Shown here: one piece after another, positions 1-8,574 of the stretch
Position numbering within the stretch: the stretch's first letter is position 1
Layout of the letters: every line of letters starts with the position of its first letter
NCBI GenBank assembly: GCA_035517515.1
Contig: DATIYQ010000181.1
Location: 62,001-126,000 of the forward strand
DNA from: JOPF136 sp035517515
Lineage (GTDB): Bacteria; Acidobacteriota; Terriglobia; Acidiferrales; UBA7541
DNA length: 64,000 nt
Direction of reading: 5' to 3'
Program-made: the position numbers and the translations under genes
Notes under the pieces: generated by a model
Database searches by the model: none
The model's input: only the letters and a program-made list of their open reading frames with translations
Told to the model about the DNA's origin: nothing

Positions 1-1
1 G

Positions 2-382
2 GCGGAGCACTGGTGCGGCGGCTCGACCACGCGAAATATTCCCTGGTTGAATGAGCTGGTGCCCGACCCGGTGGTGGAGATTCCGGAAAAGCTGGCGAAG
101 GAGCTGGATCTGCAGACGGGTGACCCCGTGAAGGTGCGCTCCGCGCGCGGCCAACTGGTGGTGAAGGCCGTGGTCACTCCGCGCATGCAGAACCTGCAGA
201 TCAACGGCAAGGAAGTGGGCATCGTGTGGATGCCGTACAACTGGGGCTTTCAGGGATTGAGCAAGGGGCCGAGCACGAACGTGCTGACGATTGACGCGGT
301 GGATCCGGGCGCGGGGGCGCAGGAGACCAAAGCGTGCCTGGTGAGTCTGGAGCGGGTGGCTCCGGGAGGCGGCAATGTCTAA
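2..382 (+). CDS. fdnG: Formate dehydrogenase (FdnG-type) catalytic subunit, C-terminal fragment
   Basis: Only the last ~126 codons lie in the window; the reading frame is open from base 2 (EHWCGGSTTRNIPW...) to TAA at 380-382. The segment matches the molybdopterin-dinucleotide-binding C-terminal domain of respiratory formate dehydrogenases: a VVEI..LA.E..L.TGD.V.V.S.RG pattern followed by NGK.V..VWMPYNWGF. The family oxidises formate to CO2 at a Mo/W-bis-MGD site, usually on the periplasmic face, and passes electrons to an Fe-S beta subunit. The next gene starts inside this one (8-bp overlap), so the two are translationally coupled. The active-site Sec/Cys and the Tat signal lie outside the window. 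Confidence 0.9.
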   Translation, partial: AEHWCGGSTTRNIPWLNELVPDPVVEIPEKLAKELDLQTGDPVKVRSARGQLVVKAVVTPRMQNLQINGKEVGIVWMPYNWGFQGLSKGPSTNVLTIDAVDPGAGAQETKACLVSLERVAPGGGNV

Positions 383-2915
383 GGCCATCCTGATTGACAC
401 GACCAAGTGCATCGGTTGCCGCTCCTGCCAGGTGTCCTGCAAGGAATGGAACGGGCTTCCCGGAGAGATCACTGCGGTGCCGCGGGCGGGGCTGGGATTG
501 CAGAATCCCGTGACGGTTTCGTCGAAGACCTTGACGCTGATGACCTATCACGAAGTGGCGGAGGCGGGCGCTCCGGGCGGCTTGAAGTATGTGTTTGCCA
601 AACGCCAGTGCATGCACTGTGACGACCCGGCGTGCGCCTCCGCCTGCCCGGTGACGGCGCTGCATAAGACCGAGGATGGCCCGGTGACCTACGACAGCGG
701 GAAGTGCATCGGCTGCCGGTATTGTGTCTGGGCTTGCCCCTTTGGAGCCCCCACGGTGCAGTGGGATTCACTCGCGCCCGAAATCCGCAAATGCACGATG
801 TGCTACGACCGCATCAGCCAGCCCGCGCCAGAGGCGCGCAATGGGCACGCACTGACGGAGGACGAGAAGAAGCGTTTCTCCCAGCAGGAAGCCGTCCCGG
901 TGTGCGTCAAACAATGCCCCGCCGGCGCCCTGAAGTTCGGTGAAAAGGACGCGCTGCTGGCCGAGGCCAAAGGGCGCATCCAGGCGCATCCGGAAAAGTA
1001 CGTGGACCACATCTACGGAGAGCACGAGGCCGGCGGCACGAGCACCTTTTATCTGGCCGGCGCTCCTTTTGCGGCGCTGGGATTCCCGCAGGTCGGCATG
1101 CGGGCTTATCCGGGGGCCAGCGTGGCCGCGCTGCACGCGGTTCCGCTTTCTGTGGTCGGGATGGGCGCCTTGCTGGGGGGCAGCTACGCGGTCTATCAGC
1201 GGAGAGCAGCGGTGACGCAGGCGGCGCCGGCTCTTGCGGCCGCGGGTTCGGGCGGGGCGGTGTTGTCCGGGCCCTACAAACCCATCGGGCACCAGGAGAC
1301 GCCGCCTGCCCCGGAAGCGAAGGCTGCTCCGGCGACGGGCGGGATGCTCAGCTCCCTCCACGAGCTATTAAAGTTCTGCATTGGGTTCGGCGCGATCTTG
1401 CTGCTCCTGCGGCTGGCGGCAGGCTGGCGCGCGAACATGCAGCTTTCCGCTGCCTATCCCTGGTGGTCATGGATTTTCTCCGATTCCGTTTGGATCACCG
1501 CGGTAGCCGGAGCGCTGGTGTCGGCCGGGTTGATTTACATGCTGCGGGGTCAGCGACTGAGTCTGCCTGCAGCCCAGGGACACGCCAGGGGCAGGCCGGC
1601 TGCGGAGGCCGGACACGTGGAATTCGCCCCGGTGCGGCGCAAGTCTGTCACTCCGGTGGATGGGTTGTTGAAGTTGCTCATCGGGTTCGGAGTCCTCTCC
1701 TTCCTGATCCGGTTTGTAGCCGGGCTGGGTGGAAGCACGCACCTTTCGGATACCTACCCCTGGGGGCTGTGGATCGTATTTGATTTCGCCTGGATCAGCA
1801 TCGCCGCCGGAGCGTTTGCCACGGCCGGACTCATCTATGTCTTTCACCGTGAGGATCTCTATGCGTTCGGGAGATCCGCGGTGCTCATGGGACTGGTGAG
1901 TTACACGTTCGTGACTGTGGTGCTGGTGGCGGATCTGGGATTGCCCTGGCATTTCTGGCAATTGAGCGTCCAGGCGCCCCGGCACTCGGCGATGTTTGAA
2001 GTTTCCTGGTGCATCTTCCTGTATCTCACCGTGCTGGCCTTTGAGTTCCTGCCCATTCCGTGCGAGCGCTGGGGCCTGGAGCGGGCGATGGAGCTGTGGA
2101 GAAAATACTCGCCGCTGTACGTGGTCGCGGCGGCGACCCTGTTTACCTATCTGATGTCGCGCAGCCTGGTCTACACCACGTTGGCCGCGGGCGTGTTCGG
2201 CTTCCTGGCATTCGCCTTCCGCCCGCGCGCGGGAGAGAAGCACTTGCCGATCATGCTGGCCATCGCGGCGGTCACCTTTTCGACCATGCACCAGAGCTCG
2301 CTCGGGTCGCTCTTCCTGCTGATGCCCGACAAGCTGGACGCTCTGTGGTGGTCTCCGGTTCTGCCGCTCGATTACTTCCTCTCTTCGGTGGCCGCGGGAA
2401 CCGCGCTGGTCATCCTGATCGAGATGTGGATTGCCAAGGGGTACGGGAGGGCGCTGCCCATCCGGCAGCTCGCGGCCCTGGGCAAAATCACCATGGCGTT
2501 TCTGTTTGTTTACGAATTGGTGCGCGTTGCAGACGTGGGAGTCCGCGGGCAGCTTCCGCGCGCGCTGGCGGGAGGCACCGGCGGTTTATTCCTGGCCGAG
2601 GTCTGTGCGCTCGGCCTGTGCCCGCTCCTGCTGCTGCTTTCAAACCGCTTGCGCCAGCAGCCTGCGGGGCTGGGCCTGGCGGCTTTTCTGACCGTAGTCG
2701 GGGTGATTTTCAATCGCGCCAACGCGGTCTTCTTTGCCATGAATTTGAAGGGACCGATGCCGCAGATCGCACCCAGCGGCTACATCCCCAGCGTGTGGGA
2801 GTGGGGTGTCTCCCTCGGGATGGGTGCGGCGGCCGTGGTCTTGTTCCGCTGGGGCGCAAATAATTTGCCGGTGCTGCCCAAACAGGAAGCGCAGCCGCTC
2901 TCTTCCGTCAATTAG
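375..2915 (+). CDS. Fused formate dehydrogenase Fe-S (beta) and NrfD/HybB-like membrane subunit
   Basis: 846 aa. Residues 1-~225 are an FdnH/HybA-like electron-transfer subunit with cysteines for four [4Fe-4S] clusters: C12/15/18/22, C79/82/87/91, C111/114/117/121, C140/143 plus C177/181. A hydrophobic segment (~230-272) and a Pro/Ala-rich linker lead to an NrfD/HybB-type multi-spanning quinone-interacting domain (~331-840) with YPWGLW and a series of membrane helices. In related complexes these are two separate genes; here they are one uninterrupted frame. The first hairpin of the membrane domain is present twice (residues 331-392 and 431-492). Inferred role: take electrons from the catalytic subunit and reduce (mena)quinone, replacing a cytochrome b gamma subunit, since no fdnI-like gene follows. 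ATG 375 overlaps the upstream stop. Confidence 0.88.
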   Translation: MSKAILIDTTKCIGCRSCQVSCKEWNGLPGEITAVPRAGLGLQNPVTVSSKTLTLMTYHEVAEAGAPGGLKYVFAKRQCMHCDDPACASACPVTALHKTEDGPVTYDSGKCIGCRYCVWACPFGAPTVQWDSLAPEIRKCTMCYDRISQPAPEARNGHALTEDEKKRFSQQEAVPVCVKQCPAGALKFGEKDALLAEAKGRIQAHPEKYVDHIYGEHEAGGTSTFYLAGAPFAALGFPQVGMRAYPGASVAALHAVPLSVVGMGALLGGSYAVYQRRAAVTQAAPALAAAGSGGAVLSGPYKPIGHQETPPAPEAKAAPATGGMLSSLHELLKFCIGFGAILLLLRLAAGWRANMQLSAAYPWWSWIFSDSVWITAVAGALVSAGLIYMLRGQRLSLPAAQGHARGRPAAEAGHVEFAPVRRKSVTPVDGLLKLLIGFGVLSFLIRFVAGLGGSTHLSDTYPWGLWIVFDFAWISIAAGAFATAGLIYVFHREDLYAFGRSAVLMGLVSYTFVTVVLVADLGLPWHFWQLSVQAPRHSAMFEVSWCIFLYLTVLAFEFLPIPCERWGLERAMELWRKYSPLYVVAAATLFTYLMSRSLVYTTLAAGVFGFLAFAFRPRAGEKHLPIMLAIAAVTFSTMHQSSLGSLFLLMPDKLDALWWSPVLPLDYFLSSVAAGTALVILIEMWIAKGYGRALPIRQLAALGKITMAFLFVYELVRVADVGVRGQLPRALAGGTGGLFLAEVCALGLCPLLLLLSNRLRQQPAGLGLAAFLTVVGVIFNRANAVFFAMNLKGPMPQIAPSGYIPSVWEWGVSLGMGAAAVVLFRWGANNLPVLPKQEAQPLSSVN
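1365..1850 (+). repeat. Diverged tandem duplication of the first NrfD hairpin within the fusion gene
   Basis: Two protein segments of 62 residues align without gaps: nt 1365-1550 (residues 331-392, begins LLKFCIGFG, contains YPWWSW, ends AGLIYMLRG) and nt 1665-1850 (residues 431-492, begins LLKLLIGFG, contains YPWGLW, ends AGLIYVFHR). By hand count 29 of 62 positions are identical. The second copy looks canonical for HybB/NrfD; the first has lost some polar residues (SDTYPWG versus SAAYPWW). A basic/Ala-rich linker separates them. Confidence 0.8.
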
Positions 2916-2949
2916 TCCGCAAGACTGCAACGAAACGCGCGGGGAAGAC

Positions 2950-3966
2950 TCATGGTGGCAGGGGCACGCCTTCCACGTCCCAATCAATCGAATACAGGAT
3001 GGAGCCGGTAGCCAGATACGCCCGGCGGGAAGGCAGCAGCGCCAGGCCCACCAGCCCGCTGCCGCTGAGTACCACCTCTGCCTTGCCCTGCGGCGTGATG
3101 CGCACCACTCCGCGGCGCCCGCCATGCGAGGCGGCCACGTAGAGATTGCCTTTGGCGTCCATGGCCATACCCTGCGGTCGTCCCAGCCCGCGGAAATACG
3201 AGGAAACGTCTCCGCCCGGCGAGATGCGCACGATGCGGTCGTAACTCGAAGTTGTGGGCCCGGTCACCAGCAGATCGCCTGCGGCGTTGAACACCAGGTG
3301 GTACGCGGCCACGGAGGGCTCGAGCGTGGCGAACACCAGAATCTGCCGGTCGGGGTAAATCTTGAAGATGGTCCCGCTGCGGTCTCCGCAATAAAGGGCG
3401 CCCGCTTTGTCGAAGGCCAAGCCCGTGGCGATGCCCATGCCTTCCACCCAGCGCTGGGCCCGCCCATCCGGGGTGATGCGGTGAATGGTCCCGTCGTTGC
3501 GGCAGGAGACGTAGAGGGTGCCCTCGTGATCCAAGGCCAGACCGGTGGGATTCACCATCTCCGTGGCAAACGGCTTGACCACGAAGTTGGGGGTGATCTT
3601 GTAGAGCGAGACGGGAACCTTCTGCCCGCGCTGGCCGCTGAAGGTGACGTACACGTTGCCCTCGCGGTCCACCGCCGGATTGGCCACAGGATGCAGGTTA
3701 TCGGCCACAGAGAGGCCGACGGCGAACGGGAACTTCTTGCTTTCGCCATCCGGCGTGGACACGCGGATTTCGCCCAGCGCCCCATCGGGCACGCGGACCA
3801 CCAGGCGGTTTTCCGTGCACAGCATCAGGCCGGCTTCATTGGTGCCGAAGCGTACGTTGGGCCGCACCCCATTCTTATGCGTGAAGCCGGAGCCGTAGAC
3901 GGCGATTTCGCCGCCGGGGATGGCGGCCGCGGGAGCTACCTTTTCGATTTTAGGCGCGCTGGCCAT
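2950..3966 (-). CDS. IPT/TIG plus NHL/SMP-30-like beta-propeller protein
   Basis: 338 aa. Residues ~5-85 form an IPT/TIG Ig-like domain (KIEKVAPAAAIPGGEIAVYG, later DGESKKFPFAVG). From ~90 there are repeated propeller blades of the type NP.GLALD.EGTLYVS, ATGLAFDKAGALYCGD and PQGMAMDAKGNLYVA, spaced about 45-50 residues, i.e. a six-bladed NHL/gluconolactonase-like propeller. No signal peptide is visible from ATG 3966, so it may be cytoplasmic. No enzymatic role can be assigned: metal ligands typical of SMP-30 lactonases are not clearly present. It starts 24 bp after pgpA ends and is probably the last gene of the leftward unit; it converges on the formate dehydrogenase gene with a 34-bp gap. 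Confidence 0.75.
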   Translation of the reverse strand: MASAPKIEKVAPAAAIPGGEIAVYGSGFTHKNGVRPNVRFGTNEAGLMLCTENRLVVRVPDGALGEIRVSTPDGESKKFPFAVGLSVADNLHPVANPAVDREGNVYVTFSGQRGQKVPVSLYKITPNFVVKPFATEMVNPTGLALDHEGTLYVSCRNDGTIHRITPDGRAQRWVEGMGIATGLAFDKAGALYCGDRSGTIFKIYPDRQILVFATLEPSVAAYHLVFNAAGDLLVTGPTTSSYDRIVRISPGGDVSSYFRGLGRPQGMAMDAKGNLYVAASHGGRRGVVRITPQGKAEVVLSGSGLVGLALLPSRRAYLATGSILYSIDWDVEGVPLPP

Positions 3967-3990
3967 GCCTGGTCGTTCTGTTCCCGATCC

Positions 3991-4545
3991 TCAGAAGCCC
4001 AATCCACGCGCCAGCCACAGGCAGGCGGCGGCGTAGGCCCCTGCCACCCAATCATCGGCCATGATACCCCATCCGCCCGGAAGCGATTCCGCTTGCCGCG
4101 CTGGAAACGGCTTGAAGACGTCGAAGGCTCGAAAAAGTATAAAACCCGCCAGATAAGATTTCCAGTTGGCGGTGGAAGCGAGCACGGCCGGGCTGGCCAG
4201 GAGGGTTAACCACTGACCGGAAACCTCGTCCACCACCACTTCCTGCGGATCTTTTCTGCCGCTGGCGCGTTCCATGCGGCTTGCCGCCCATACCCCGGCG
4301 GCACTGAGCGCCAGCCACCAGGCCAGCGGGTTAAAGGGCTGAAAGGTGACGACGTTGGGCCGCCAGCCGGCAAACTCCGCACGGGCAAACAGCCAGGCCA
4401 GCGCCACGCCCGCCAGTGAGCCCCAGGTACCCGGAGCGAGCGGTAGACTTCCCAGTCCGCCCGCGGTGCCCAGCCACCGGGCCAGCACGGGGGCATCATT
4501 CTTCGCCGGGGCCGTTGCCGCCGTTGTGCCTAGTTCGTTCATCAA
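3991..4545 (-). CDS. pgpA: Phosphatidylglycerophosphatase A
   Basis: 184 aa, usual size for PgpA, the membrane phosphatase that converts phosphatidylglycerol phosphate to phosphatidylglycerol. Diagnostic motifs: GLGSLPLAPGTWGSL (N-terminal loop), EVVVDEVSGQW (acidic DE motif expected to bind Mg2+), FRAFDVFKPFPAR, GIMADDWVAGAYA. Several hydrophobic stretches fit an integral membrane protein. The ATG at 4545 gives a 50-bp overlap with yacG; GTG at 4488 is in frame and starts just after the yacG stop (4496), still upstream of the first conserved motif, so the true start may be there. Part of the leftward unit with rimO and yacG. Confidence 0.9.
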   Translation of the reverse strand: MMNELGTTAATAPAKNDAPVLARWLGTAGGLGSLPLAPGTWGSLAGVALAWLFARAEFAGWRPNVVTFQPFNPLAWWLALSAAGVWAASRMERASGRKDPQEVVVDEVSGQWLTLLASPAVLASTANWKSYLAGFILFRAFDVFKPFPARQAESLPGGWGIMADDWVAGAYAAACLWLARGLGF

Positions 4546-4705
4546 GGGTTTCGAGACTGGCCAAATCTTCCAGCGCGGGCTCGGAGACCACGTAGCGCCC
4601 CGAAGCCCAGTTGCCCAGGTCCAGCAGGCGGCAGCGCTCGCTGCAGAAAGGGAATTCCGGGCTCTTCCCGGCGCTGGTTGGGTTGGCGCAGATGGGGCAT
4701 TTCAT
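4496..4705 (-). CDS. yacG: YacG-type zinc protein (DNA gyrase inhibitor family)
   Basis: 69 aa. The protein begins MKCPICANP and has FPFCSERCRLLDLGNWASG, giving the four-cysteine zinc knuckle (CxxC ... CxxxC) and the RLLDLGNW signature of the YacG family. E. coli YacG binds GyrB and inhibits supercoiling; that function is transferred by family only. The acidic C-terminal tail is variable in the family. It lies 16 bp downstream of rimO and its 3' end overlaps the annotated 5' end of pgpA, suggesting translational coupling. Confidence 0.9.
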   Translation of the reverse strand: MKCPICANPTSAGKSPEFPFCSERCRLLDLGNWASGRYVVSEPALEDLASLETLDERTRHNGGNGPGEE

Positions 4706-4721
4706 CGGTTCCGCCGGGGCA

Positions 4722-6149
4722 TCAGGCCAAAATGCGAAGTGGCGATTCCGCGGCGTCTCTTACCGCCAGGGGCACCGCCCGCTCCTGCTCCCGCGGCGCA
4801 TCGAGCACCGCGGTCACCGCACCGATCAAATCGTAATCCCGGGCCTCGCGGATTTCGATCTGGACCATGCGGCCGGCGAGCGTGGCCAGATCCGATACTG
4901 GCACGGCGATCTCGGTTACATAAATGCGGCCGTCAATTTCCGGAGCCATGCCCTCCAGCCGCGCCTCCCAAACGAATTCGCTCTCTTTCGACGGGCCTTC
5001 GAGCAGCGCGGTAAACGATTGGCCCACGCGCCGCGCCAGGCGCCGCCGCGAAATCTTGCGCTGCAGAGACATTAGACGGTCGCGGCGGTCGGCAATGGTT
5101 TCCGCGTCCACTTTTCCATCGAGCGCATAGCTCTCCGCGGTCTCGTCGTCCGAATAGGCAAACACTCCCAGCCAGTCGAATTCGGCGGCGCGCACAAACT
5201 CGTACAGTTCGCGGAAGTCGCGTTCCGTCTCCCCAGGGAAACCGGTAATGAAAGACGTGCGCAACCAGGCCCCCGGCACGGCCGCGCGGATGCGCTCCAC
5301 CAGTTGCAGCAGCGACTGCGCGCTGCCGCCGCGCTTCATGCGCGCAAGCACCGACTGGCTGGCATGTTGCAGCGGCACGTCGAGATATTTCACCAGACGC
5401 GGATGCGCCGCCATGGTCTCCAGCAGGCGCGCCGTGATGCGGTTCGGATAGCAGTAGAGGAAACGCACCCACTCCAACTCTTCCATCCCCGCCAGGCGTT
5501 CGAGCAGCAGCGGCAAGCCGTCGCGCAGGCCCAGGTCCTCGCCGTAAGCCGTGGTGTCCTGGCCCACCAGGATTACTTCGCGCACGCCCCCGGCGGCCAG
5601 GCGCTCCGCTTCTTTCACCACGGATTCAAAGCGGCGGCTGCGGAAGCGCCCGCGCAGTTCCGGAATGATGCAGAAGGTGCAGGGGTGGTCGCAGCCCTCG
5701 TTGATTTTGATGTACGCGTAGGGACGCGGAGTGGAGAGCATGCGCGGGGAGCAATCGTGATAGAGAAACTCAGGGCGTCCCGGCTGGAACTCTGTCGCGC
5801 CCACTTCTGTGGCCTGGAGGATTCGCTCCACGTCTCCGGTACCGACCAGCGCGTCCACCTCCGGAATCTGCTCGCGGATTTGCGCGCCGAAGCGCTCCAC
5901 CAGGCAGCCGGCCACCACCAGGCGCCGCGCGCGACCGCTGCGCTTGTATTCCGCCATCTCCAGGATGGTATTGACCGATTCCTGCTGCGCGGGGGCGATG
6001 AAACTGCACGTGTTGACCACCAGCACGTCGGCCTCTTCCGGCCGCGGCGTCAGCTCGTAGCCGTGCCGCGCCAGAATGCCCATCATTACCTCGCTATCCA
6101 CGAGGTTTTTTGGGCAGCCCAGGCTGATGAATCCGAGTTTCTCGCGCAT
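4722..6149 (-). CDS. rimO: Ribosomal protein S12 methylthiotransferase
   Basis: 475 aa from ATG 6149 (an in-frame ATG at 6191 would add 14 residues with no family similarity, so the shorter form is preferred). Order of domains: UPF0004 domain starting LGFISLGCPKNLVDSE with its [4Fe-4S] cysteines (also NTCSF and AGCL); radical-SAM domain with CxxxCxxC at C153/C157/C160 (GCDHPCTFC); C-terminal TRAM domain (GQSFTALLEGPSKES). LVDSE and DVPLQHAS distinguish RimO from MiaB. The enzyme adds a methylthio group to the conserved Asp of ribosomal protein S12. First of a tight rimO-yacG-pgpA series. Confidence 0.95.
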   Translation of the reverse strand: MREKLGFISLGCPKNLVDSEVMMGILARHGYELTPRPEEADVLVVNTCSFIAPAQQESVNTILEMAEYKRSGRARRLVVAGCLVERFGAQIREQIPEVDALVGTGDVERILQATEVGATEFQPGRPEFLYHDCSPRMLSTPRPYAYIKINEGCDHPCTFCIIPELRGRFRSRRFESVVKEAERLAAGGVREVILVGQDTTAYGEDLGLRDGLPLLLERLAGMEELEWVRFLYCYPNRITARLLETMAAHPRLVKYLDVPLQHASQSVLARMKRGGSAQSLLQLVERIRAAVPGAWLRTSFITGFPGETERDFRELYEFVRAAEFDWLGVFAYSDDETAESYALDGKVDAETIADRRDRLMSLQRKISRRRLARRVGQSFTALLEGPSKESEFVWEARLEGMAPEIDGRIYVTEIAVPVSDLATLAGRMVQIEIREARDYDLIGAVTAVLDAPREQERAVPLAVRDAAESPLRILA

Positions 6150-6239
6150 AGAAGACGCCGCCACCAGCGTCCAATCGAAACAGTTTAGCACAGCGGGCGC
6201 GGCAGCCCCGGAGAGGCGGGCGGCGCCGGCCGGCGATGA

Positions 6240-8513
6240 CTAGGGGAGGCAGGCTTCCACATCGCGCAGGCAGCGCGCCAGCGCCCGCGGGTCCGCCGGC
6301 TCGCGGCCGAAGCGCGCCGCTTCGTACAGGCGCGTCATTTTCTCCACGCGCTCGGCCAGTGCCGGCTGCTCGAGGGCCGCGGCAAATTCTCGAGGCGTCT
6401 GCGAATCCCGCTTGCTGTACCCGTGGCGCGCCAGCGCCCGCAGCAGGCTGGTGTAATAGACGGTGGCGAGTTTGGGGGCATGCCCCGGCTGGCGCGCGTA
6501 GCCGGTGCCCAGCCACGCGGAAAGGCGCATCCACCACTCGCCGAGCCCACGTGAGCGCAGAATCAGCAGCACCGCCGCGGCCAGCAGAAGTGCGGGAATC
6601 AGCAGCACGGCGGGCTGCCGCGCGAACGCGCGTTTCATCGCGTTGTGCCAGCCCCGCACCACGTCGATGCCCGCCTCCTGCTTCTGGATGGCAAACCACT
6701 CCGCCCACCGGGTCCAGTCGCGCAGCGCGCGCTGGGTGGTTGTGGCCAGGCGCAATTGCTGCGCCGGGTTGTAGTTGATCACCCATTCGCTCCAGGCCAT
6801 TTCGAACCAGTCCCAGTAGTAGGCCAGGCGACCGAGCGAAAACTCCGGTTTGGAGCCCGCGGGCGGAGTGGGATCGAACGGGATCCATCCGTACCGCGGA
6901 AAATAAACTTCCACCCAGCTATGCGCGTCTGAGCCGCGCACGATGTAGGAATCGGCCACGTCGTTGTATTCCCCGAGCAAAAAGCCATTGATGTACCGCG
7001 CGGGAATGCCCAGCGAGCGCATCATCACCGTCATGGCGGTGGCGAAATACTCGCAGTGCCCGGCCTGCCGTTTGAACAGGAAGTGCGCCAGCGGATCGGC
7101 GGGGGGCGGATCCGGCTGGGTGAGCGTGTAGCCGAAGCGAGTGCGCAGGTACAGCTCGATTTCCGCCGCCTTGTCAAACGGAGTATTGGCCCGCCGCGTG
7201 ATCTCCCGCGCCAGTTCGGGGATGCGTGCATCAAGCGCCCGCGGCAGTTGCAGATAATTTTCCAGGATTGCGGATGGGTACGCCCCGGTGGTCCGTCGCA
7301 GGTCCTCCGGAAGGACTTCCGGAACCAGCGCCTCGCCCTCGTAGAGGATTTTGGTGAAATTGTTGGACGGATTGAAGACGGAATTCGTCTTGTCCACCAG
7401 CAGGTAGCGCGATTGCGCGTCGCGGGCGCGGTTGCCCGTGTCACGGCCAAACGGTCCGCGCAGGGCCACCGGATGCGCCAGCACGAACAGCGAATCCGTG
7501 GCCAGAGGCTCCAGCAGCACCGAGTAATGCACCTGGCGGAATCGGGAGGCCACTTCCGGCGAGTGGGAAGTGGAGGGCAGCCGATACCACCCGTCCGGGT
7601 CCTGGGGCACCGCCACGTGATCGTGCTCCGCGGTGAACCAGCGGTGCCCGTCAAACGTGGTCAGGGAGATTCCACGCCAGCGCAGGTTCGGAGCGGAGTC
7701 TCCTTCGAGATCCATCTTCGCGCGCATTACGACCGAGCCGTGGAGTTTGATTTCCCCGATGCGACCCAATTCCACGTTATCGGAGAAGCCTGAGATGAGA
7801 GTGGGATTGAGGCTCAGTCCGCCAAGGTACGCGCCGGGGAAGCGCGGAAGGACGGTAAAAATGGCCGCACCGGCGGCAAGCGCGCCGAGGGTCATCATCA
7901 CTGCGGTGATGCCCAGCGCCCGTCCCAGTCGCACGGCCGCCGGTGTGCGCGATTCGAGCGGAGGCGCCACCGCGCCTTCTGCGCTACGCCGCATCTCCAG
8001 GCTCATAAAGGTGGAGACGCCCAGCACCAGGAAAAAGGAGAGGAACACCAGGTAGGCCGTGTCAATGGTCAGAATCGCCGCCGCCAGCAGAGCGGAAAGC
8101 GCCATCATGGAGAGGAACAGCAGGTCGCGCGTGGCTTGCGCGGAAAACAAGCGCACCAGCATCACGAAAAGCATCAGGTGAATCGAAGCGTTCAGTCCGG
8201 CAAAGAGCCAGGGATTCGGGTTTCCGGCGGCCAGTGCGCGGGAAATGAACAGCACGTCCACGGGGAAAATGAGCAGATATCCGCCCACTAGCCAGGTGGC
8301 AACGCGCTGGGAAAGCTCCGGAGGCTTTCCGCGCGCATAGCGGAACGCTTTCCAGGCCAGCGCCGCGGGCGCGGCCACCGCCGCCACCAGGTCCAGCTTT
8401 CCCGTCCACACCAGGGCCAGGACCCCGTTCACCAGCAGCAGAAAGAGCGAGACCTCGGAATAGCGGGTGAGTGCGGAAAGCGATGCCCGGGGCGCTGCAG
8501 CCGCGGTAGCCAT
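6240..8513 (-). CDS. TgpA-type membrane transglutaminase-like protein (DUF3488/DUF4129)
   Basis: 757 aa. An N-terminal block of about six hydrophobic helices (residues ~20-215, DUF3488) is followed by an extracytoplasmic region with a transglutaminase/cysteine-protease core: catalytic Cys487 in GHCEYFATA, His531 in DAHSWVEVYF, Asp547 in WIPFDPTPP. A further membrane helix (AVLLIPALLLAAAVLLIL) precedes a cytoplasmic DUF4129-like tail. P. aeruginosa TgpA is an essential inner-membrane protein of this architecture; its substrate is not known. Such genes usually follow a moxR and a DUF58 gene directly; here mutY sits between. The moxR-DUF58-tgpA context supports a role in envelope/protein-complex maturation (inference). 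Confidence 0.9.
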   Translation of the reverse strand: MATAAAAPRASLSALTRYSEVSLFLLLVNGVLALVWTGKLDLVAAVAAPAALAWKAFRYARGKPPELSQRVATWLVGGYLLIFPVDVLFISRALAAGNPNPWLFAGLNASIHLMLFVMLVRLFSAQATRDLLFLSMMALSALLAAAILTIDTAYLVFLSFFLVLGVSTFMSLEMRRSAEGAVAPPLESRTPAAVRLGRALGITAVMMTLGALAAGAAIFTVLPRFPGAYLGGLSLNPTLISGFSDNVELGRIGEIKLHGSVVMRAKMDLEGDSAPNLRWRGISLTTFDGHRWFTAEHDHVAVPQDPDGWYRLPSTSHSPEVASRFRQVHYSVLLEPLATDSLFVLAHPVALRGPFGRDTGNRARDAQSRYLLVDKTNSVFNPSNNFTKILYEGEALVPEVLPEDLRRTTGAYPSAILENYLQLPRALDARIPELAREITRRANTPFDKAAEIELYLRTRFGYTLTQPDPPPADPLAHFLFKRQAGHCEYFATAMTVMMRSLGIPARYINGFLLGEYNDVADSYIVRGSDAHSWVEVYFPRYGWIPFDPTPPAGSKPEFSLGRLAYYWDWFEMAWSEWVINYNPAQQLRLATTTQRALRDWTRWAEWFAIQKQEAGIDVVRGWHNAMKRAFARQPAVLLIPALLLAAAVLLILRSRGLGEWWMRLSAWLGTGYARQPGHAPKLATVYYTSLLRALARHGYSKRDSQTPREFAAALEQPALAERVEKMTRLYEAARFGREPADPRALARCLRDVEACLP

Positions 8514-8574
8514 AGTTCAGCCGGATTTTATCACGCGCGCGCGCCGCGCTTTCTATGCGCGCCGGGCCGCGTGC

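Noticed and set aside
5304..6188. 294-codon plus-strand open frame opposite rimO
   Set aside because: No domain resemblance and full overlap with the conserved rimO frame.
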